The notes under the pieces were generated by a model, which was given only the letters and a program-made list of their open reading frames with translations, was not told the DNA's origin and made no database searches. From Hermodice carunculata (taxonomy: Eukaryota; Annelida; Polychaeta; Eunicida; Amphinomidae), in contig OZ026622.1 in the NCBI GenBank assembly GCA_964020975.1, positions 89,560,962 to 89,624,961 of the forward strand: 64,000 nt of DNA, read 5' to 3'. The stretch's first letter is position 1. Every line of letters begins with the position of its first letter. Of the stretch, positions 54,133-64,000 are shown in pieces. Position numbers and translations under genes: made by a program.

Positions 54133-54940
54133 TATCATCGTTTTTATTTGAAATGTACTTAGCGAAGGCCTTGATTGTGTTTTTTACATAAATTACGCAA
54201 AATCGTAGTCTTCATACGTTGGGACATATTTTGTGGCTGTGTACCCAGACACAGTACCGCTACTGTTTACTAGCATGTGGTTGTACCGTTGGCGGAGTTG
54301 CATCACGCTTGCCTGTAATCTCCTCGGTCCGGATTCGATTCACGGCCAGGGAAGCAGGTGGAAAGAGCTCCTGACTGTGTACGGTCGTTTTTTCCAAGTG
54401 TTTCGGTTTCCCTCACGAAACAATAAGGTACAAAAGTATACGCCAACATCTATGCCATGGAGAGTGCTTCGCAATCCATGTAAAAAATATGAGTCTTCAC
54501 TTTACCAGGCCGCAAAGTAGGAGTTCACGCCACTGAGACCATCATTAAATTCCTTAGACCTAACAGGCTGCTCAGCAGACAAAGACATGTCAAAGAAATT
54601 ACCTCAAAGTTTGCCTGCCCTGCTTTATCCCTTTCCCGCCACACAGACCAAGCTCTAAGTTGTGTCTTAGTAGTAGTAGAGAAAATGCAGAGTTTGCTCA
54701 ACCGGAGAGGCAATATTATTAGTTATATACACAAAAGTAAAATTTTAAATTGTTCAAAATCCTATCAAATGCGAAGAATATACGCTAGAAACGATCATCC
54801 TTTGTGATTGAGGTTTTAAGTTCACAGTGACAGAGGAAATGTAAAGAAATCAACCTTGTGTTCTGCCCATCACTATATCCACTGGCGCAACACAATTAAA
54901 CGAATGTTGTGCCATATATTTTGAACCTTTCTTTCTTCAG
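54133..54940. other. Intron remainder, nothing firm
   Basis: Sequence between the mariner copy and the module 3 IWRP exon. No coding or repeat family is recognised. Confidence 0.5.
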
Positions 54941-55426
54941 ATCCTTTCGGAAATGCACCTGTGAGAAGAAATGTTCCCTTCTACAACGGCTCCAGGTACC
55001 CACCGGAATTCATTTTGCCAAATTCGAGTTTTGTGGTCAGGAACAAAATTGCTCATCTGGTAGGATGGGAAATGTTCACTCTTAATTCCTCGCTACATGC
55101 AGAATTACAGATATGGCGGCCTGTGAACGGTAACGGTACATTCAAACTTGTCCATGGACACAAAAGCTCTACAAGTTCAAAATACTACTCCGGTTATCAC
55201 AGGATAATACTCCCGGAAAATAAGAACTATATCCTACAACAAGGCGACACTCTTGGAATATTTTATCAGACACAAAATCCCATTCCATATTCAAAAATAG
55301 CATGTGGAACACCAGTTATGTATGCGAATGGAAATACATTTGGTCCACTCACAGCATTCTCCATTGATGTCAGAAATCCTGACATGTGCCGTTCGTACTC
55401 TGTCAGAGCGATCATTTTTACATGTG
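54941..55426 (+). CDS. Receptor gene module 3, IWRP domain exon (unrecognised domain)
   Basis: Third copy of the unknown domain (162 residues), starting DPFGNAPVRRN. Landmarks are LVGWEMFTLNS, LQIWRPVNGNG, YHRIILPENK, LQQGDTLGIFY, NPIPYSKIACG and CRSYSVRAIIFTC. It resembles the module 1 copy more in the WRP and PIxY strands, and the module 2 copy more in the LVGW strand. Acceptor TTCTTCAG, donor GTAAGT, phase 1-1. Several N-linked sequons are present (NGS, NSS, NGT). Confidence 0.87.
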
Positions 55427-56333
55427 GTAAGTCATTCAAATAAGTAGATTGAGCCACATGGCTAGGTTTTGATTCTTGCAATGGAGTAAATTTGCAGTTT
55501 TTGTAAAATCTCAAAATCATTCTGAATTCCAGTTTTCATGACATGCCTAGATTTAAAAAAAATGGTGTAAATCTATGTGCTCAAACTAATATAAGGTAAT
55601 ATCATTGTATCTAAGTATATGCACATATCTCATACATTTTCTCTTCTGTTTTTCGTCACGCGGTTTCTTCTCCCGCAGTGTGAATGCGCTGCGCTGTGTT
55701 TGTAGCTAAGGTTACAGCATTTCTTCCATGTGTTTAGATTTCATCATCAATGCCATTAACATTTAACTATTAAGTTTGTACGGGTTCTTGAAGTATGTAC
55801 ATTACTTACAATACCAATATTTGCTCCAGGCATAACCGCAGAATATTGCTGCCACCAAGATTTCGTTTGCAACCTTTGTTGGCGTTTTGTAAGTTTCCAG
55901 TACAATGTGGGCGAAAGTTTTGATTGTTTTCTGTCTGTGTGCCCCATAAACGTGTGCTTGATAAAAAAACAATTTACATTTTACAAACTACCTACATGTA
56001 TTATTGCAATTGAACAATGCAGTCCAGCTAAAAATCACTGCAACAAAAATTTCTTTACTTGAAGCATTTCTTTTTCCACTTCTTTACTGAAGAAACACTT
56101 ATTTTTGAGAAAATCTGTAGCAATTTTGAAGATCTTTGTAATAAAATATTATGCCAACATTTCACTGAAATTTGTGAAGTGCCTTCAGGAAATGAAGCAG
56201 CACACATTAATTACATTATTATTATTATTAAAGTAATAATGCATTGCTACTATCATCGCTTAATTGAATTAAATTATAGCAGGCTTGTTATCATTCATAC
56301 TGTCAGTAAGGTGATTAACTGTTTTTTTTTCAG
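55427..56333. other. Intron, nothing firm
   Basis: AT-rich intron. I see only a short ATT run near 56213-56230. Confidence 0.5.
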
Positions 56334-56453
56334 CATGTTGGGATGACCCATGTCAAAACGGTGGAACTTGCCTGGAAGACTCTATTTACAGGCGATGTGA
56401 CACCATGAAATGTATTTGTTTGCAAAATTACGCAGGACAAAGGTGTGAAGCAG
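56334..56453 (+). CDS. Receptor gene module 3, 7-cysteine EGF exon
   Basis: EGF of 40 residues: CWDDPC, NGGTC, RRC, MKCIC, YAGQRC. It carries the same additional cysteine as the other two type-1 EGFs. Acceptor TTTTTTCAG, donor GTAAAT, phase 1-1. No exon for a second EGF is recognisable between here and the stalk exon, so this module ends early. Confidence 0.9.
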
Positions 56454-56559
56454 GTAAATATCTTAAACAAGATATGTTTGTAAAACATAGATGCCCCCCT
56501 CCCTCATTACCCTTGCCCTCGCTACCCTATTGATAGTGGTAGATGGGGCACTCGTGACC

Positions 56560-58150
56560 TTACAAAATTAGTGAAGGTTGATCATACATCAGTGTCACAT
56601 ATCTTTATACTTTACCCAGGCCCTTAAAATGACAAAAAACCTGGGCAATATAAAAGTTATAGCTGAAAAATTAGTCATCATTTAGAAACCATGTTCAGCA
56701 AAGTGGCTTTATGACCTTGGAAATTATGGAAAGGTCATTCATTTTCACTTGAACTTCTTCAGTTATTGTGCAAAAAAAAGGAAGTCTACTGTCTGTGTGT
56801 GACCCTCAAAACTGGGTCAAGGTCACCCATCTACAAACTCAAATTAGCCCTTATAGGCCACAAGAAAGCTGTGAAATATAAAAGTGCTACCTCTAAAATG
56901 CAAGATATCATGCAGAAACAGTATTCAACATATGGCTGTGACCTTTGAAATTAGGTCAAGGTCACCCATCTTCAAACTTGACCTAGACCTGAATCCGGAC
57001 AATTATCCAGTGGAATATAAAAGTCCTAGTGTAAAAACCTCTTCAGTTATCATGTGGAAACCAAAGTTAACTCAGGTACCAACCCATATTCAGTAAAGTG
57101 GCTTTGTGACCTTTAAAATGAGGTCAAGGTCATCCATCTTCGTACGTCGCCTAGCCCCAAATATGGACTATTATCCTGTGCAATATGAAAGTCCTAGCTT
57201 AAAAACCTCTTGAGTTATTGTGCGGAAACCAAAGTCTAACTACAATCTCTCTGTGACCCTGAAAACTGGGTCAAGGTCACCCATCCTCAAAATCAACCTT
57301 GCCCTTACAGAGAACCATAAAGCTGTGCAATATAAAAGTTCTAGCTCCAAGGTATAAGTTATGCAGAAAGCATGAAACCCTATTCAGTAAAGTGGCTCTG
57401 TGACCTTTCAAATGAGGTCAAGGTCATTCATCTTCAAACTTCACTTAGCCCCAAATATGGACTATAATTCTATGCAATATAAAAGTCCTAGCTTAAAAAT
57501 CTCTTCAGTAATTGTGCAGAAACCAAAGTTAACTCAGGTACCACTGTGACCTTGGAAATTAGGTCAAGGTCACCCATCTTCAAACTTCACCTAGCTTTTG
57601 ATTAGAATAATATACCTCTACAGTATCAAAGTCCTAGCTTAAATACTTCTTGAGTTATTGTGCGGAAACAACAGTCTCACTACAATCTCTCTGTGACCCT
57701 GAAAACTGGGTCAAGGTCACCCATCTTCAAAATCAACCTAGCCCTTACAGAGAACCATAAAGCTGTGCAATATAAAAGTTCTAGCTCCAAGATATAAGTT
57801 ATCATGCAGAAACCATATTCAGTAAAGTGGCTCTGTGACCTTTAAAATGAAGTCAAGGTCATTCATCTTCAAATTTCACCTAGCTGCAAATATGGACTAT
57901 AATCCTATGCAATATAAAAGTCCTAGCTTAAAAACTTCTTCAGTTATTGTGCGAAAACCAAAGTTAACTCAGGTACCACTGTGACCTTGGAAATTAAATC
58001 AAGGTCACTCATCTTCAAACTTCGCCTAGCTTTTGACTAGAATAATACACCCATACAGTATCAAAGTCCTAGCTCAAAAACTACTTGAGTTATTGTGCGG
58101 AAACCACAGTCTACAGACCGACCGACATGTGCAACGCTATATGCCCCACC
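56560..58150 (+). repeat. ~146-bp tandem array with three-unit higher-order period
   Basis: The phrase TGTGACC(T/C)T...GGTCAAGGTCA recurs near 56800, 56938, 57107, 57251, 57401, 57545, 57692, 57834 and 57981. Unit types A ('CTGAAAACTGGG'), B ('TTTAAAATGAGG') and C ('TTGGAAATTAGG') cycle as A-B-C from about 57251. Blocks at 57212 and 57653 are near identical, giving a ~441-bp period. The end at 58105-58150 (GACCGACCGACATGTGC ... GGGGGGCATAAAG) looks like a transposon terminus. Confidence 0.85.
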
Positions 58151-59837
58151 TTCTTCGAAGGGGGGCATAAAGATAAATACCGATATTGACAGATGCAATA
58201 GGATATATTCATGTATAAATGCAGCCCTACTCTAACTCCTATTGAGTGAAAGAGGGAGCCACCTTCATCAGGGCAGATCCATGTATTTAGCATGGTCAAA
58301 AGTACTTTCACAATAAAATAACACGAACACTGAATAATCTTAAGAAAATGTATTAACACATATTTGAAACATTAGAGATGCCTAAATTGTTTAAAAAATT
58401 ATTTCTGTTTTGGTTGAAAAAGTATTATTTATGGGTGCTAATTTAGTATATCATACAAATCTGCCGTGATCATGGTCAAAGCATCAGTCTGTTGCCCGGC
58501 AACACAGGAAGTGAACAGGATCGCAGTTGAATATGAATGTCTCTTATTGCTTGTTTAAAGAACTGATATAATTTTCAGAAAGTATATTTGATTATTGTGT
58601 AATGTCCCAAAACACTGGGAGTCATTGACCCAACAGGCAGCGGGTCTGTCGCCAGAGTCTGGAAAGTATTTTATAAACAGGAAATATTATTTCAAAATAA
58701 AATGATTGAAACTTTGTTAAGTGCCATGACTTTTTTTTTTTTTTATAAATTTTTCATTCTGTCTGGAGTTTTAGTTTTTTCTCCACAAAGTAAAGGTATC
58801 CTGTTAACGACATTAGCTTTCTCTGTCGTTACCAGAATTATAATAGTGCAAAGGAATATCATCAGGATAATTTCATTTAGCTATGTGCGTAGCTCTTTTT
58901 ATTTAACATAGGTAATCTCGTCAAAATAGCTGACGTTGGGTGACAAAAAATTAACCACAGGAAAATATGGCTCTGCTAATGTTGCAAGCATTTATTCTCC
59001 GGTCATGTGAGATACATTTGCTGCAGTAAAGGTGAATAGATCGTGTTTGTTGCCCGAGATAGTCAAACCGAAATTTCTAATGGCAAGTTTTGAATATAAA
59101 TCTAGTGCAAATTGATGATTTTCATTTCAAAGTTGTCAACTATCCATTTCCAGATTGTAGTATCTCTTAATTTATTGAGTATCAAGCCTTTTTTGTCAAG
59201 TATTTAGAGTCTTCGGAGAGTCTGTTCCAAAGCTGCTGATTTCTCTCTTGGAATTAAATTCATATTCAAGATATACTTTTGATGAAATATTTTCACAAAT
59301 TGAGATGTAGTTTCCAAATTTTGTCATGCAGTTCACGTGTTTAAATTCAAGGGTTAAGGAAAGGACTGTTTCCGTCGCATTTAATAGTACCGCGAACTTT
59401 TTATATTCTATTGTCTTCACAAATTACTTAACAGAGCCTCCGCTTTTTAGTACTTTTTTACGAAGTCTCCCACTCTCCCGCCTTTTTGTAAAAATTAAAA
59501 AAAAAAAAAAATTTACATCGGCGGCTGTAAAGTTGTACTGTTTTGCCGTGTTGTTGTACTATGTGCGCACAGAAACTACACATCTTTATCCTCATTTTGT
59601 GATTTGTGTAATGTATAGCCATGTTTTAGCTATACCTTTCCACTTACTGATTTTAACGATCATTGTACTTTGTACTCTGGCAGACAATTTGCTCATATAT
59701 ATATATATATATGTATATATATTTATATACATATTTTTTTGTGTCTTAATTGATGGCCTGTAGGGACTATAAGGCCATGCCAACCCACCCCAGGCTTGGT
59801 AGCGTTCAACATTACATTATACCTGTTTTCTTCCTAG
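58151..59837. other. Intron before the stalk exon
   Basis: A T run (58732-58744), an A run (about 59497-59510) and a short (AT)n (about 59696-59712). Open frames are short and unlike any domain. No second EGF is found here. Confidence 0.5.
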
Positions 59838-60865
59838 CATCTGCAACAACTGAATCTGTATCAACAGGAACCGCAAATCAAACAATGGCACAAGACGTTA
59901 CAATGAATGAGAATCAAACATTTATGGGCCATCAAAACACGACTGGAAGACCAAGGACGTGGAATCAGACACTGATGGAGAATCAAACAATGTGGCAAGA
60001 TGCAACAACCCATTCTAATTGCCAAAACTGCAGCAAGCGTAAGACAAATGAAACCCGATCACAGCCACGTGTAAACCTCTTCTCGTCTACAACTGAACCA
60101 ATATTTGAAAGTTCAAATTCAATGTCATGGGTACGTTCAAATACAGAAATTGACATCATTACAAAAACCGCACAAGAAACCACAATTCTGCCATCATTTC
60201 ACTCATATGCCCACCCCCAGCAGACGGGTATACCGTCCAGAAATGCAGGACTATCGGCTGAAACAAGCATGTATTTGCATCAGACATTGGCACCAACGTC
60301 ACGCTTCATGGACGCAATACCTACCAGTGGTGTCTACCAAGACTCCACAAAATCCACAATAGCCGGGTCGCACAGGTCACCAACAGTGGCTGCAATTGCT
60401 ACAGAATCATCTGAAAAGTTGGGACAAAATACAACAGTTCCAAGCCGAAGCGTAAGCGTCAGTTCTATCATGCCAACCAACATGTACCAGGATTCAAGTT
60501 ATGCTACAACTCCGTTAACCACAATGTGGATCAACACGAGCAAATCAGAAGCTAAAATGCTATACATCAACACTGCACACCCTCCCCCACCACCTCCGTC
60601 ACCGAGACCCAGCAAGACAATAAACGAAAGTGAAGTTAAAGTGACACAGTCCATGTCCTCTCTGGAAATCACAACGCTGAAACCTAGGACAAAACCCAAA
60701 ACATACGAGAATTCGGATGACCGAGCTTCTGCTAAAAGTATTGGAATTATTGCGATTATTCTGGTTTCCTTAGAAATAATGGTTATTATGGCTATGGATT
60801 TGCATACTCTTTGTCACAAAATGGGTGCAAAACGCAAACATCGAACAGCAACATGGGAAGGATGA
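59838..60865 (+). CDS. Receptor gene terminal exon: mucin-like stalk, TM helix, short tail
   Basis: The exon starts after TTCCTAG in phase 1 and ends with TGA at 60863-60865, giving 341 residues. The first ~300 are Thr/Ser/Asn/Pro-rich and low in hydrophobics, with repeated ENQT(F/M)-like N-glycosylation sites (NQTM, NQTF, NQTL), typical of an O-glycosylated stalk; a HPPPPPPSPRPSK run sits near the end. A helix IGIIAIILVSLEIMVIMAM (60740-60796) has the length and hydrophobicity of a membrane span, with one Glu inside. The remaining ~22 residues (HKMGAKRKHRTATWEG at the end) form a short basic cytoplasmic tail with no obvious signalling motif. This fixes the protein as type I membrane-anchored. 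Confidence 0.85.
60740..60796 (+). other. Transmembrane segment of the receptor
   Basis: Nineteen mostly aliphatic residues flanked by AKS on the outside and, after an Asp, HTLCHKMGAKRK on the inside. The positive-inside rule agrees with an extracellular N-terminus. Confidence 0.8.
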
Positions 60866-63190
60866 AGAATATTAGGAGAGCTGCTGGTCACGTATTCATC
60901 GTCCCTGCAAGCGTCGTTTATTTCTTTGTGAAAGTTAAAACTAAGCTTATTAATAGTATCTTTCTGTGTTTCATTAATTCGAAAAAAACTCTTGTCAACT
61001 CAAATATTCCAAAAATTTGTACGATGTAGCTTTTCGTAATTTTATTTATTTATTTATTTACCCTCCCCCATAGTTAGAAGGCATATTGAATTTCTTCGAG
61101 TTCCTTGCCAAAGTAAATTGCCGCCACTTTTAAGATTGTTGCCATTTTAGTGGCACTCCTAGATCACAATGGAAATCCTTCTTTCTTGCTTGCGTCCTCA
61201 TTTCTTTCTTCTGCCAAGTCCTAAGAGCTATGTGTGTGTGATAGTTGCCAACGACAAATTAAAATATTGTCTCATGAGTAAGAGAAGCAAACTGTTACGT
61301 ATGACCTACTTCTTTGCTGATTTTGAGCAACTTAACGCCAAATTGGCACATTGCAAAGTTTCCGTTTTTTTGAACAGATTATCTGACAAAGTTATTGAGC
61401 AATCAGACAAAGAGACCGTATCTTTATATCATTCATCACTACTAAATAATCCACAATGATTTTTGATGAAACAGAAAATAGACTTTAGAGAAATCAATCC
61501 TTAACAAAATCACGAAGCTTTGGAAATAAATTGAAATTTAATTGGTTTTGATATTTTCATAAACGTAAATGTGTTATTCTGATAGGACATACTATTAAGG
61601 TGCTTTTTGTAGTTTGGGAGGGCATACTTGCATGCTAACTGGGTGATCTTGGAGTGAGGAGATGAGTTCAGAGCATGGAGCATGTAGGCCTAATGCTTCG
61701 TCTGGTCACAGTCGTCCCTGTTTTGAGAGACCACCCGTAGGGCAGTTCAAAGTGTATCTCAAAATTGGCGATTTTTTATTATCATAACATGAACAAAATA
61801 ATGCAGTGTTCCGAATGAGCAGTGTCAAAAAGATACGGGTCTCTAAGCAACAACAGGTACCACTATTGACGTACAAACTGTATATCAAAATTCTAAAATT
61901 AATTGTCAAAGTCAGCATATGTCCGTTTACTTCGACATCGTCGATTTCTAAACTTTGGAAATTACAATATAGACCAACGCTACTTGCATAAGGCAGGAGT
62001 GGAAATTTTGTTTTCATTTGATATCAATTTTTAAGTGGCATATCATAATGAAATATGACAATTTAACTGAGCAAAAATTCACCAAAAGATCGCTATCTCA
62101 ACTCAGACGTTGTGACTATTATAAAGGTACACGTCAAAGAGTTGGCAAATATATGAAAGGATTACTTGTGCATGTTTATTTATCATCTGTTTTTGTAACT
62201 GTACTTTATCAATTTGTGTTTCATGTAACTATTTTTTCGCCATCCACGGGGGCTCAATAGATTATTTATTTTTATTGAAATACCCATGTAAACAGTTTTG
62301 ACGATTTTCTGTGTGACAAGGTGGCATTAGCTTTGAATACGTACTGTACTTACGCCTACTATGGTCTAAAAAAAACTTATTACACTCTTTGGTTTTGTAC
62401 TCACAATGCAAACCAATGGGTCGGATTCAGAATTTGTAGGAAGATTTCGCTAAAATTAAGTAATGTTGCTGGATTTAGGCGTACAGCAAAAGAAAATTCC
62501 CAGCATTACGGAGTCTATATACATGTACAGTACAACCGTGTTGACAGGAAGGTTTTCGCTCAAGTTCCAAGCGACGGGGAGGGAAGTGTGCATATATACT
62601 ATTTAAAAATTGAATATCTTCTAAACTATTATAGATATAGGTACCATTCCAAGTTCAATTTACAGGTTTGCGCTGAAGTTGACTCCAATGAACCACAAAC
62701 AGAAGTTCTAGAATTTTAATTTATGCTTACTATGGACACTAGAAAAGTTTCGTGTTAGTCAATATATGCATGCACACTGGGGCAAACAATTCTCCACATT
62801 TCAAAAATTTCTCATGGAGGGAAATTCTCGTTGGTAATAGCCCCACAGGTCTGTGTATTGACTATTACCCCCAGAGCTAGCTCGAGTAACGCCTCAGATC
62901 AGGGCCAGCCTCTGCGTTGTTGACACGTACACGATCATCAGATTTCTAAGACAGTGCGGTCAGCATCATGTGTATCAGATATTAACTTGGTGTATTCCAT
63001 GCAACTAATGCTATATAGTACCAGTTCTGTCCCGCATGAATTGCATGCAAAGAGATGGACAAAATTCAATTTTTAAAAATTAGAAAAATTCCTTACATAT
63101 CTAAATGTAACTTTGACCATCAAAATTTTATTATTTTAATGTAATTTGTACAGTTCTACATCATAAGGTAATGGGGCAGTATATCACTAG
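60866..63190. other. 3' flank of the receptor gene, repeats only
   Basis: Probably includes the 3' UTR. A TTTA run lies near 61043-61062, a MITE fragment at about 61708-61735 and a minus-strand copy of the 145-bp repeat at about 62590-62710. No other gene is recognised. Confidence 0.5.
61525..61530 (+). promoter_or_regulatory. Candidate poly(A) signal AATAAA
   Basis: First clean AATAAA downstream of the receptor stop codon, about 660 bases after it. Its use is not shown by the sequence. Confidence 0.25.
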
Positions 63191-64000
63191 ACTAAAAAAA
63201 TTGCTGAAATTTTCAACACTTATTTTGCAAACATCCTAACAAGTGCAAACTCACTTAATGACGGATCTAGCCTAGGGAAACTTCCTAGCCTAAATGAGAT
63301 CAGAAACAAGTTTCCATATAGAAGAGATTCCTTTCAGCCATGTCAAGAGCCGTGCTCTAAAACTATCTCAAACCTTAATGTGCGCAAGGCTACGGGATCA
63401 GAAGACATTCTCTCAAAAATACTGAAACTGACTAAACCAGCTATTTCACACACGGTGACCTTGCTCATAAATAACTCAATTGATGCATGTGTCTTTCCCG
63501 ACATGCTAAAAGAGGCAAATGCTGCCCCTCTCTTAAAAAACCAGGACAGTTTGGCCAAAGGTAACTATAGGTGTATCAGTTTTCTGACACAGCTGTGAAA
63601 AATCTTTGAAGAGGTGATGAGTGACCAAATAGTTGACTTTTTTAGAGATATTCTCTTATGTCACCTATCAGCTTATCGGCCCAGCTACAGCTGCCACTAT
63701 TGTCTCCCTCATCAGACCGAAAAGGCACTTAGAAACGGAGAGACAGTTGGAGCTATCCTAATGGAATTAAGCAAAGCATTTGACTGTTTGCCTTATAACC
63801 TTCTGATAGAGAAGACGAAAGAATACGTCCTAAACCAACAGGCCTCCCAGCTCATGAAGTCCTACCTTAGTGATAGGAAGCAGAGGGTCAAGATTGGCCA
63901 ATTTTACAGCAATCGGCAAGTCTTATTAAAGGGCATCCCGCACGGGTTCAAATTACGCCTGGTGCTTCTTCATTAATGACCTATATACACTGTCACAAAG
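63190..64000 (+). mobile_element. LINE reverse transcriptase, running off the window
   Basis: A plus-strand non-LTR RT. It shows a FNTYFANILTSA-like stretch (about 63220), then NVRKATGSEDILSKILKL (63378-63431), INNSIDACVFPDMLKEANAAPLLK, NYRCISFL, then FDCLPYNLLIEK (63778-63815), SYLSDRKQRVKIG and KGIPHGFKLRLVLL. Block order matches CR1/Jockey-like RTs. One in-frame stop at 63596-63598 and frame changes show it is dead; the catalytic YxDD box would lie beyond the window. Confidence 0.8.

Noticed and set aside
62321-62719. A 132-residue plus frame
   Set aside because: It overlaps a minus-strand copy of the 145-bp repeat and has no domain or splice support.

Overview
The window is animal nuclear DNA: AT-rich, with long introns, GT-AG splice sites, abundant microsatellites, several LINE fragments, a mariner copy, a Penelope-like retroelement and arrays of AAGGTCA-type repeats. 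This mix suits a marine invertebrate (deuterostome or lophotrochozoan). I cannot fix the clade from sequence alone. I see no bacterial genes, CRISPR arrays, rRNA or tRNA genes.

The main content is one plus-strand host gene, or the 3' part of one, running from about 15.4 kb to 60.9 kb. I could place 18 exons; all 17 internal ones are consistent with phase-1 introns on both sides. They form a six-exon cassette repeated three times: a fibronectin type II (FN2) domain, an F5/8C- or F-type-lectin-like beta-sandwich (FTP) split over two exons, a ~160-173-residue domain I do not recognise (called here 'IWRP domain' after conserved IWRP, GDxIG and CRSY motifs), an unusual 7-cysteine EGF, and a normal 6-cysteine EGF. 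Module 1 lies at 15404-34186, module 2 at 34512-47525 and module 3 at 50234-56453. Module 3 lacks the second EGF. The final exon (59838-60865) encodes a Ser/Thr/Asn-rich, mucin-like stalk, one transmembrane helix and a short basic tail. The visible product is about 1,660 residues, a type I membrane protein with a lectin-like, adhesion or recognition-like ectodomain. The signal peptide and first exon are not visible and probably lie upstream of the window.

Bases 1-13150 hold no gene I can support, only hairpins, a ~145-bp tandem repeat, microsatellites and short duplications. Bases 13150-15402 hold two LINE fragments in opposite orientation; the (ATTC)n tail of the second abuts the first FN2 exon. 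The module 1 FTP domain is split by an 11-kb intron containing a 6.2-kb element with >1-kb inverted arms (18657-24821), apparently inserted at TA beside a Naiad/Hydra-type Penelope-like element with an upstream GIY-YIG domain and downstream RT (about 24824-28760). Module 2 has a repeat-rich ~4.6-kb inverted-repeat-bounded region (34794-39375) in its FN2-FTP intron. Module 3 carries a MITE and a mariner copy between FTP and IWRP. The intron before the stalk contains a ~146-bp tandem array with a higher-order period. A LINE reverse transcriptase runs off the right edge.

All coordinates, splice sites and domain calls were read by eye. No alignment, database search or folding program was run.
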